DNA of 64,000 bases from Albula goreensis (lineage: Eukaryota > Chordata > Actinopteri > Albuliformes > Albulidae). The position numbers and the translations under genes are program-made. The stretch lies in assembly GCA_022829145.1 (NCBI GenBank), contig CM040761.1:17891245-17955244 (forward strand). The letters run 5' to 3'. The notes under the pieces were generated by a model, which searched no databases, was not told where the DNA came from, and saw only the letters and a program-made list of their open reading frames with translations. Of this stretch, positions 1 to 8,924 are shown piece after piece (the stretch's first letter is position 1; each line of letters starts with the position of its first letter).

Positions 1-47
1 CCCCAGAGATGCAGAGGGTCCGGGAGAACCAGAGGAACTTCAGCACT
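1..47 (+). CDS. neb: neb exon (partial at window start): nebulin module end
   Basis: The reading frame from base 3 gives [15 protein letters not shown], the C-terminal half of a nebulin module, followed by donor GTAAGT at 48. The exon's 5' end is outside the window. Confidence 0.9.
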
Positions 48-558
48 GTAAGTCATCAGGACAGGACTGCTAGTTTGTTCTGGTATCATGTGGTTAAATA
101 GTTTTGACCTTTGACCTAAAGCCACATGTCCTGTATGTGTACATTTCATAATTTAATTAATATATTATTAAATAGTAATTTTCTTTTCATAAATATTTCT
201 TGCTTTGACTGCTTGGCTATATTGTAAATATAGTGAAGTTAATCTTAAAAATGATCAATTCTAAAACGATGAATATTTGCTGTTTCTGACCAATAATTTT
301 TTTCTCAGCATCTAACAAGTGATCATGAAGTTTAATCACTCAGAAATGCTTTTTCTAAGCCAATGGCTTTTATTTAATTATTGAAAATAACCATAATATC
401 CTATTAATATAAGAATAGTACAAATAAGAGTATGCCTCCAGTTTCATTCACCAAAACTGGAACGTCAATACCAAGGAACAAAAGACGATATATAAACTTT
501 GACATGATATTGTTTTTTTATTCTTCTTCCTTTTTTTTCCCCTGAATTTTGTTTTTTA

Positions 559-589
<31 letters not shown>

Positions 590-3500
590 TTTGAACCTGT
601 GCTCTTTTCCCTGTAGCTTCAGTACCAGATTGACCTTAAAAACAGTAAAGGGAAAGTGTCCGCTGTCAGGGACACTCCTGAACTGCAACGTGTTAAAGAA
701 AATCAAAAGAATTTCAGCTCGGTACCTACTTCTTAGTATTTTTTTTTTTTTTGTGAATTCATCTTTTACTTTTCTAACAATTTAATTTTTCATCATTTTT
801 ATTCTTTCATCTTTTGATTTTTCTTCTTTTTTTTTTACTTTGTTCTGCACTTTAACATTGTGTGCATCCATTTTTATCTTGTATAAATTAATCAAATAAA
901 ACTTTCAGCTATTAATAGATATCCATTAACCAAAATGACTGCAAAGTAGACATTAACCGATGGGCTATACCATCTTGCTATACTATTTTTTGGGTATAAT
1001 CAACTTAACAATCAAAATTACTCAGCTGTTTTTGCAATTTTTTTTTTTGCTGTTAAATCATTATGGCACAATCATGATTATGATCCATGTGAAATATTCA
1101 ACAGGAAATGTATCCCTGCTCTGTGTTTGTGTGTGAAATCTGTTATTGCTTTTGACAATTTTATGTTCCTGAGATGGAGAGTATGCTTCCTTTAAGAGTT
1201 GAGTTTTATTCAAGACACATTTTCCAGGGAACTTCTTACAGGCTGTTTAATGGAAAGTAATTAATCTGATCCTTGTACTGAGTTTAAGGAGTCTCCACAT
1301 GTATTTGCCAGTGTTAAACCTTGGTAATATTGCTGTCTTGCGTCTGGGCTTGTAAAGATTTTGTACAAAGAGGACTTGGGAGGAGGAACAGCTATAGCGG
1401 AGACCCCAGAGATGGAGAGAGTTAAACGAAACCAGCAGGCGATTAGCACGGTACACTACAGTTTTCTCCAGCTCCCTCAATTCTCCATCAACCCAAACCC
1501 CTTATTCCTCTCCATGAACCTTAAGAAATACCTTTATGACCAACCACCTCTAAGTTACCGCGTAAACCAAACCTTTTACCTTTCATATCAAATATACATC
1601 ATTAACATATAACTCTCCCTTAAGTCATTTTATAAACACATTTTCTAAATAGGTTTTGAAAAACATATGTGCCTCAATAACTTTCATATTCACACTAAAA
1701 AACTAAAATATGAACCTTTTTTAAGTAACCAAGGATGTTTTTTTGTCATATAGCATTAGACAACTAATAGTATCAGGTTATTAATGCAAAAGTGTGCAAA
1801 ACATGTCCTTACAGAGAATGTACAAATTTTGCCCAGAGGATATTGTTGGTGTTGAATGTGCCCACCAGTCTTTAAGCTATCAGAGTTCCATGTTTTTGGT
1901 GCCGTGCTGTTGCTGTGTGCTATTGGCTGTCTCCTGTGATGTCATAATTGTAGTTCATGTTACTGTGTATGCTGTTTGTCTTGTCACCTGTGCTCATTAT
2001 GGAATCTAATTTCCGGGTAGATTAAATACAAGGAGTCTGTGGGCCAAGGTACAGCCATTTCGGATCTACCAGAGGTTAAAAGAGTCCGGGAGACACAGAA
2101 GAACATCAGCTCGGTAGCGCCCCCTCTTTTGACTTGGTCCCCTGAGAGTGACCCCTCACATTCCTCCCAACCCCAGCCCAGAATACCCTTTTCCCTAATA
2201 GTGTCCCTAAATGGACTGGAGCTGACTATGTTACTCTGTCCAGCCCTGTGGTGTGCACTGTAAAGTGGTGGGTCCCTTATTGTATGTATTTTTACCTTCT
2301 TACAATTCACACTTAAACTGTTCCTTCACGTCAACATACCCCTCCATTATTAAACTGAAAACCCATTGACAAACCCGTTCTTACCATAGCCGTCCTTACC
2401 CTACCAAGGCCTATTATCTTTGTGGCCTCTCTGCCTTAATCTCCCTTTTTCCTCTTAATTTGTCTCTAAATTTACAACAAAAAAAAAAACCTCTCTGGTT
2501 TTTTTTTTTTTTTTTTTGCTAATGTTGTTTCAGTTTTTTCCCTGATCCGTTAACCATTGTAGTGTGATTTTTGTGACATTCTCTTAAACTCTACACAGTT
2601 GTTTTGTCAGTCACGACACAGAATGCAGATGTGCAGGAGGAGAATGTATCTTTATCCTGGAATTTCTGTCTTCACATATATTTTGGCAGCGTTGTCAACT
2701 CTGTGTTTCCTTCCTTTCTATCCTGCCAAAATATAGAAACATCTCTGCCCACTGGATGCTGTGGCACTGGTCATGTAGATGTGAATTATGAATTCTGTTG
2801 ATTTTGTGTTAAACGCTCTGTTTAAATGTCTCTTTGTCATGTGTCAGTGTCAGAATTTTGCATTGTGTGCTTTTGTTTTGATTTTTCATTTCTCCTGGCC
2901 TATAGGAAACCATATTCTTCTGAGACCATTAATCAAACCTATTTTGAGTTAAACTTAATATTCAGTGTTCCAAACAGTGATGTTTTTAGTCAAAATAAAT
3001 AATTTAGGACGTAATCCACACACCCTACACAGACCCTAATGCTGAGCCATGTTAATTTTGCTGTCTTGCTTCTGCGCTTGCAAAGATTTTGTACAAAGCA
3101 AACTTGGGAGGTGGAACGGCTATAGCAGAGACACCTGAGATGGAGAGAGTTAAGCGAAACCAGCAGGCGATTAGCACGGTACAATTCACTCTTCCTCTGT
3201 TCTTTTCTTTCTCCATAAATTCCTCCCCTCTACCCAGTCCCCTTTAAAACTCCCCTGTGAACCTTAAGTAAAATCTTGACAACCAACCAACCAACTCCAA
3301 GTTACTGTTTAAACCAACTTGTTTTACCTTTGTCTCAAACCGAATTTATAAAATTAACACATAACGCTCCTTTCAGTGTGAAGTCAGTGTAAAGTAGAGA
3401 TTATAAAAAATAGATGAAGACACACGTGTGCTTTCGTAATTCCTTTCATCCTCTGTATACTTGACCATATTGTCCACCCCTGTCAAATACCCGTCCTAAA

Positions 3501-5899
3501 TACCTGTGAACTTACAGACTCCATCCTTAATGTGAAATAGACTTAAAACAATCTTTAATTACATCCATGCCATATAGTCTTTAACACATTTCGTCCTTAA
3601 AACTCCATACTAATATAATCTATACTCTTAAAGCCAAATTAAATCCTAATCTTCATGGAAATCAAAAAACCCTGCTGTAACCTTTGTCTCCCCCCTGACG
3701 AAGTATTTCCAATAACTCGATGAATTAGATTCATGTAAATGAAATGAATAGGACATTATTTTGAATATAGTTATAGACTGGATGTTAGATGTACTTCTAC
3801 TAGACTTCAGGGTTTTTGAAGCTACGCTCTTACCATCTTCTGTGATGCCGTAGGGTGATGCTGCTTTGTGTACTCACTGTTTGTCTTGTCCCTCCTCATG
3901 GAACCAAAACGGGTAGATAAAGTACAAGGAAACTGTGGGCCAAGGCACAGCCATTCCGGATCTGCCAGAGGTGAAACGGGTCCGGGAGACCCAGAAGAAC
4001 ATCAGCTCGGTAGCGCCCCCCCCCCCCCTCCCAAGTGTGGGCTTGGTCTCAGAGAGTGATCCCGCCCGTCTCATGCCCGTCTCCACCATTAACTTTCAGC
4101 CTCTCATATCACACCCTCCCTGAGCTGAGCAGAGTGCAGTCATTCCCCACTCTACCCTTCCAAACAGAGCTATCCTCACCCATAACCTGAGCTGCACAGT
4201 TATGGTTTGGTGAGCACACAACATTCCACGCTAATCCACCGTTTCCTCTCTCCACCCTGTAAACGAGCCATCTCCTCACCACCCCGATCACTGCTGATCA
4301 GCCCTCTACTGCTGTGATCCCTCTCCTGCTTGTGTCCTTACCCACTTTCCCTTTCTCAGTGTGTTTTTTCACATCAAATATTAATTCTAAAATCAGAACT
4401 TGAGTGTTTTTCATTTTTGGCTGCAGAGCAGTATGGTTCAGTCACTCACTCAGTCACTGACTGAATAAGTAGCTTTCCCAAAATCTCATTTCACTTCTAG
4501 ATGAGCACAATCAATAATAAACAGTCAAACCTTTAACTTTCCAAAGCTTGTGTTTAGCCACAGAAATGTATGGTATGATATTTCAAAAATCACTAACATC
4601 CTAGTCACTAAACAGGGGCAGGGAATGTGTGTTGCACCTGGATGTGGTCTGATGCTCCTAGCTCCCATGGTTACTGTGTTTCTGTTCCGTAGGTGTTGTA
4701 TAAGGACACAGCAGTGAAGGGAACACCTGTGGTGTACACTCCAGAGATGGAGCGGGTCAAGCGCAACCAAGAACACATTAGCTCGGTATTTCACAGCAGG
4801 AGTGTACCTGTCCTAGCACCAAAGTGTACCCTAATAACCCTCTAACTTCCCTCCCTTCTAGCTGTCTACAAGTGGTTTGGTGTCATTATTTTTTTCTCTG
4901 CTCTTTTTAATAGTGTTTGCTATGATGTGATAATGTAATGTGTGCAGCGTTGCTAACCTTCTCCACAATTTTCCCTTCCTCTGTCCACTTGATTGGGACA
5001 CCAATCCTTTTCATTCCCCTGCAGTTGCTAAAAGGCCCCATTTGTGTCTGTCTCCTGTCGCAGACTCTGCTTTACGTGTGATGAGGGTGCAGGGTGTACC
5101 TATGCCACACTGCATTGCTGATGCTCGATTTGTGCGTCCTCCTCAGGTGCTGTATTCTGACAGCTTCCGAAAGCAGGTCCAGGGAAAGGCCGCATTCGTC
5201 CTGGACACCCCCGAGATGAGGCGTGTCAGGGAGACCCAGCGGAACATCTCTGGAGTGAGCTGCTTCTCCCTCTGTCCTCAGTTTTACTGATGGCTTGCAA
5301 AGAGGGGTCTGAAATCAAACAAAGTGATTCTAAATTGGTTATGGGAGCAGTTGTGAGGCTGATAATTACCAGGTGCAGTCTCCTGGTGTTACCAAAGATC
5401 CATCTCATTATTTCCAATGTACAATCTTCAGCCTTACCTTTGTCTATAAACTTTATCCTTATACTGCAAGTCATTTCCATGCAGGTTTATTCTGATTATG
5501 TGTACTCCATTCACACCAGTTATTCCCTCTGAGACCCTTCAGATACATTTTCATTTATTAGATGAATGATACTACACTTAAAACCAAGGAATGCACAGTA
5601 GTTTAGACTGGAGTCATTTTCTGTAGAAGCACGTTCTCTGTCCCTGGCTTCTCTAAAGCTGTAACTGCTCTGTCGTAAAGGTGAAGTACCATGAGGAATT
5701 TGAGAGGAACAAGGGCAGCTTCACACCTGTGGTGACAGACCCAGTGACCGAGCGTGTGAAGAAGAACATGCAGGACTTCAGCGACATCAGCTACCGTGGC
5801 ATTCAGAGACGTGTGGTGGAGATGGAGAGGAAGAGGGCTGTGGACCATGACCAGGAGACCATCACAGGTCAGATCACATTCACATTCACATGTACATGT

Positions 5900-5946
<47 letters not shown>

Positions 5947-7411
5947 CTTCATTTTATTACTATATCATATTGCTCCAGGTTATTATCATAGGTTAGTTGT
6001 TAAGCAAAGTTCTGAACTGGAGTAATGATACTTGACTCCAGTAATGACTTGAAATGACCCAGGGCATCTGCCAGGCATGTAATACAGAACATAAAACCCT
6101 TCAGATCAGATATTCCCTCACTGTCTATATAATACACTCTCCTCTGGTTGGTTTAGATGATCCATGTGATGCATGTAAGCCAAGCCTGGACAAGGGAATT
6201 TGCAGGTTTAATTTAACCTTAGCTCTTACTCTCCTTCTACAGATCTGCGTGTGTGGCGCACAAACCCAGGCTCCGTCTTTGACTACGACCCAGCTGAGGA
6301 CAACATACAGTCCAGGAGCCTACACATGCTGTCAGGTAATGTTTCACACAGCCTCCCTTAACAGACACACACACACAGTGTCAGACATGTTGGTGGAGAG
6401 CAGACGTTGACTTACACAGTGGTTCTTTCCTCAGTCCAAGCTCAGCGACGCAGCAAGGAGCATTCCCGCTCTACCAGCGTCATGAGTGCCGGAGACGAGA
6501 AATCTGAGGTCTCAGAGAACGCAGACCACCACCTGTCTGTCTACAGCAATGGCTTCGGCACCTCCTCCATAGGTGAGTCTGCTGATTACACTGCCATGTG
6601 CCAGTGATGCCATAATATGTACTGCGGATCCTGAAAAGAAGTGGAGGAGGAACTTTGACATCACGGTGTCATGTAATGGCTCCTCTGGGATGAGTTCCCA
6701 TTGATCCCATTGGCTGTCCTTGTGTTCTGCCCCCCACCAGGCTTCCATCAGGCTAAGACCATAGAGCTACAGCAGAGGTCTTCCTCTGTGTCACCCAGCA
6801 GACAAATGTATCATCCATCCCCTCCCACCCCTCCACCACTGGGGTGAGTAGCAATCTCCTGATGGGGAAAGATTGTTCTGCATACTCAGGGTCAGTCATG
6901 CCACCAGTAAAATAATGGCTTGGTTATTACTCAAGTACTTTGTTCAAGTGAACAAAGTTTGGAATTCAAACAGGATGCCCTACACAAGGTAGTTCCAACA
7001 TATATTGGTAGTTATTAGGCTACAGTGTTGCAATGGTGTAGCAAGTCGTGAGTAGATATGAAGATGTATTTAAAGATATTCCTTGGGGCTTCGGAGTGGC
7101 TCATTTTGTAAAGTCTTATGCTACAAGCACAGGCTGGGCTTTATAGGCCCAGGTTTAAACCTTAAGCCTCTTGACTTGAGTATGACTAGGTATCCCCTCG
7201 TAACCTGTCACACTGAAGTCCTTTTTCCATCGTCCAGAAAACTGTGCGTGCCATGTACGACTACGCTGCTGCGGACAATGATGAGGTGTCCTTCAAAGAT
7301 GGTGACGTTATTGTGAATGTGCAGGCCATCGACGAGGGCTGGATGTATGGCACTGTGCAACGCACTGGCAAGACTGGCATGCTGCCAGCCAATTACGTGG
7401 AGGTGGTCTAA
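1..7411 (+). CDS. neb: nebulin, 3' (C-terminal) part, 5' truncated by window edge
   Basis: Nebulin is the giant actin-binding ruler of skeletal-muscle thin filaments; its C-terminus anchors in the Z-disc. Exons read here on the + strand: 1-47, 617-721, 1358-1450, 2021-2113, 3086-3178, 3917-4009, 4693-4785, 5147-5254, 5681-5867, 6243-6335, 6435-6572, 6741-6843 and 7238-7411 (stop TAA 7409-7411). The first eight encode nebulin modules with the (L/K)YK...TPEMxRVKxNQ pattern, mostly 31 residues (93 nt) and phase 0 at both ends. The exons from 5681 to 6843 encode the Z-disc linker ([41 protein letters not shown]). The last exon is an SH3 domain ending LPANYVEVV. The order matches vertebrate NEB rather than the short relatives LASP1/nebulette, because many 31-residue Z-disc modules precede the linker. 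The last junction is out of phase as written (see exon 6741-6843). Gene identity is very secure; the upstream part lies outside the window. Confidence 0.96.
617..721 (+). CDS. neb: neb exon: 35-residue nebulin module
   Basis: 105 nt, phase 0 to 0, acceptor CCTGTAG and donor GTACCT. It begins [13 protein letters not shown] and contains [19 protein letters not shown] 27-nt T run (560-586) lies about 30 nt upstream of the acceptor and probably extends its pyrimidine tract. Confidence 0.93.
1358..1450 (+). CDS. neb: neb exon: 31-residue nebulin module (copy 1 of duplicated block)
   Basis: 93 nt, phase 0 to 0, begins [19 protein letters not shown]. It is nearly identical to exon 3086-3178 (two residue differences). 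The acceptor-side intron sequence (TGCTGTCTTGCGTCTG) is also shared, so the pair arose by tandem duplication. Confidence 0.94.
2021..2113 (+). CDS. neb: neb exon: 31-residue nebulin module (second exon of duplicated block, copy 1)
   Basis: 93 nt, acceptor CCGGGTAG, donor GTAGCG. It begins [19 protein letters not shown] and ends RETQKNISS. Its partner is exon 3917-4009, from which it differs at two residues. Confidence 0.94.
3086..3178 (+). CDS. neb: neb exon: 31-residue nebulin module (copy 2 of duplicated block)
   Basis: 93 nt, begins [19 protein letters not shown] and ends RNQQAIST before donor GTACAA. It lies 1,728 bp downstream of its paralogue at 1358. Confidence 0.94.
3917..4009 (+). 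CDS. neb: neb exon: 31-residue nebulin module (second exon of duplicated block, copy 2)
   Basis: 93 nt, begins [19 protein letters not shown]. It lies 1,896 bp downstream of its paralogue at 2021. The donor GTAGCG is followed by a C run. Confidence 0.94.
4693..4785 (+). CDS. neb: neb exon: 31-residue nebulin module
   Basis: 93 nt, acceptor TTCCGTAG, donor GTATTT. It begins [19 protein letters not shown] and ends KRNQEHISS. Single copy here. Confidence 0.93.
5147..5254 (+). CDS. neb: neb exon: last 36-residue nebulin module
   Basis: 108 nt, acceptor CCTCCTCAG, donor GTGAGC. It begins [18 protein letters not shown] and ends [12 protein letters not shown]. This longer module precedes the linker region. 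Confidence 0.93.
5681..5867 (+). CDS. neb: neb exon: terminal module and start of Z-disc linker
   Basis: 187 nt, phase 0 to 1. It begins [18 protein letters not shown] and contains [18 protein letters not shown] and a charged helix [16 protein letters not shown]. The donor is followed at once by a (CA)n microsatellite. Confidence 0.95.
5902..5941. repeat. (CA)n microsatellite in neb intron
   Basis: An uninterrupted AC dinucleotide run starting about 35 bp after a neb donor site. Confidence 0.97.
6243..6335 (+). CDS. neb: neb exon: Z-disc linker ([20 protein letters not shown])
   Basis: 93 nt, phase 1 to 1, acceptor CTTCTACAG, donor GTAATG. It encodes a strongly conserved linker segment ending SRSLHMLS. 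Confidence 0.95.
6435..6572 (+). CDS. neb: neb exon: Ser-rich Z-disc linker
   Basis: 138 nt, phase 1 to 1. It encodes [20 protein letters not shown], then an acidic segment and [15 protein letters not shown]. This matches the serine-rich domain just before the SH3. Confidence 0.93.
6741..6843 (+). CDS. neb: neb exon: end of linker (QQRSSSV, Pro-rich), junction out of phase
   Basis: It encodes [19 protein letters not shown], then a proline-rich stretch ending PPTPPPLG. The only good donor is GTGAGT at 6844, leaving two bases (GG), whereas the SH3 exon's best acceptor at 7237/7238 needs phase 0. Either one G is missing from the run 6841-6844, or the acceptor ending at 7218 is used, which restores the frame and adds six residues. 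Confidence 0.8.
7086..7165 (+). mobile_element. tRNA-derived SINE-like fragment in last neb intron
   Basis: The stretch GGCTTCGGAGTGGCTCATTT followed by TGTAAAG resembles a tRNA gene 5' half with an A box (TGGCTCATTTTG). GGTTTAAACC at 7152-7161 resembles a decayed B box (GGTTCGANTCC). Spacing is tRNA-like. No long tail is visible, so it is a fragment or an old copy. The SINE family is not recognised. Confidence 0.5.
7238..7411 (+). CDS. neb: neb last exon: C-terminal SH3 domain and stop
   Basis: It encodes [19 protein letters not shown], then [19 protein letters not shown] and [12 protein letters not shown], stop TAA at 7409-7411. The ALYDY-like motif, the Trp of the binding groove and the PANYV motif are all intact. 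In nebulin this SH3 binds proline-rich Z-disc partners (family knowledge). Confidence 0.96.
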   Translation, partial: KTVRAMYDYAAADNDEVSFKDGDVIVNVQAIDEGWMYGTVQRTGKTGMLPANYVEVV

Positions 7412-7670
7412 ATTGGGTGTGACATCCATTGGGAGAGGGCTTACTAGATATCAAGTGTGTGCCATTTAGCATATAGTTATTTATATAGTTCACATTATTA
7501 CTGTCTAGGGTAATATCTGCTGCTAACTTGTGTCCATTAGGTTGTGAGATGCCTGTCCCATTTGATGTCGGTCACAACACAGTAATCACTATAAATCTCT
7601 CAAGCCTATAGTGGGATACTCAACTGTCTACCGAACAAGATAATGAATAAATATTGATTATGAAAAGCAG
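7412..7670 (+). other. neb: neb 3' UTR with poly(A) signal
   Basis: Non-coding AT-rich sequence after the neb stop. A canonical AATAAA lies at 7646-7651, which would give a UTR of roughly 250 nt. The exact cleavage site is inferred. Confidence 0.6.
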
Positions 7671-8318
7671 ACACATATCCCTTACCTCATAAAGTGAACA
7701 TTCAAGGCTTTTAAATATTGCACTTAAGGGGTAGGCTGACTGCAGTACACTAACTTTTCTATTTTTTTTTTTGAAAGAGAATACCTTTTGACACTACTGA
7801 GCTAAGACTAAATACAAGGGGTAACAAATGTTAACCACAAATTGTAAAAACTCACAAATCAAAGAAATGCCACCCCCTGAGACCAGTCTGTAGAGCTAAG
7901 AGAATAACCTCTTCACTCCCCTGCTGAAGGCTGGCCTGTAGTGCATGTGTGTTTTATTTTTTCCTGATTAACCAAGGTCTGTGGTCTGCAGCTCTGGGGG
8001 GTTGAGGAAGCCAGATACCTGGAAGTAGTAATAAAGCACATGCAAGTTCCTGCAGTACATTGGTCTTGTCATGAATTGGTGCCAACTTTGTGTCTTGGTT
8101 CTAGCTCACTGACAGAAAATGACCTGCTCTTCAGCAATGGTGACCTTATTTCCTTGCTTATTGAAGCTCAAATGCTTGCTTCGTCCCAGGTTCACAAAAA
8201 ACACTCCTTTCTTCAGGATCAAGAATAAACGCTATTGCTCCAAACCTGCACCATGGCAACACAACATATACCATATAAACCAACTGAATACACATCTTCA
8301 CAAAAACCCATTCACTCC
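7671..8318. other. neb-rif1 tail-to-tail intergenic spacer
   Basis: About 650 bp between the presumed 3' ends of two convergent genes. No gene is recognised. At 8104-8189 there is an open, SH3-like stretch (ENDLLFSNGDLI) flanked by TTCTAG and CAG/GTTCAC, which resembles the neb SH3 exon around 7278-7310 and may be a decayed copy. Confidence 0.6.
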
Positions 8319-8324
8319 TTTATT
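8319..8324 (-). promoter_or_regulatory. rif1: rif1 poly(A) signal (AATAAA on - strand)
   Basis: TTTATT on the + strand reads AATAAA on the - strand, about 375 nt past the rif1 stop. It is the first canonical signal seen downstream of the stop on that strand. Confidence 0.5.
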
Positions 8325-8698
8325 TCAACATATACAATAATATAAAAAGTGCTGTCTCTCATTGACTAGCATGTTTAAAATGATCATGCCCAGTCCATTC
8401 ACGGCTATGGTGCTACTATGCATGGGGGGAAACATTTTTGCCTTCTATTACCCTCACTGTTGGCATAGCACCACCAATCACTCTTTGCTGGGGACTTGAG
8501 AAAATAGCTATAATTACCCATCTGTATGTAAATGTAGTGAAATTTACAAAGAGTTAAAAATGTAAAATAAAAAAAAAAAAAAATTAAAATCTAAACTAAA
8601 AGTTTCCAGAGGGAGGATGTATGGGGGGGCTGTCAGCCAAAGTAAACAGTCTGATCTGAATCGGAGAGGTGCCATTCACCGCGTGCTCAGAGCGGATG

Positions 8699-8924
8699 TC
8701 AGGGTATGCTCTCTCCTGGGCTGGGGGCCAGACGGGTCTGTAGCTGAACCACAATGGTCCTCATCATGCCCCCGAGCTGCTCGTGCATCAGAACCAGCTG
8801 GCTCGGCGAGCAGTGGCCCAGCTCCTCCGACGTCATGCGAGCACCCAGTGCCTCCACCTCAGACAGCAGCTCCGCGGGCTCTGCTCCACAGGGGGCTGAG
8901 GTGGCACGTCTGGCAACTCCGCAT
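8699..8924 (-). CDS. rif1: rif1 last coding exon (C-terminal tail), frame break near 8870-8900
   Basis: Entered in the phase set by the previous exon, it reads DAELPDVPPQPPVEQSP and then hits a stop. One base shifted, it reads AELLSEVEALGARMTSEELG and LVLMHEQLGGMMRTIVVQLQ, the conserved Rif1 C-terminus, ending at TGA 8699-8701. Exon length 226 is one short of the 3n+2 required. The likely site is the short G run at 8876-8878 on the + strand (or the nearby run at 8891-8895). Confidence 0.85.

Noticed and set aside
2604-2801. An additional neb exon between the duplicated blocks
   Set aside because: The open frame lacks the YK...TPE...RVK module pattern and has no phase-0 acceptor/donor pair.
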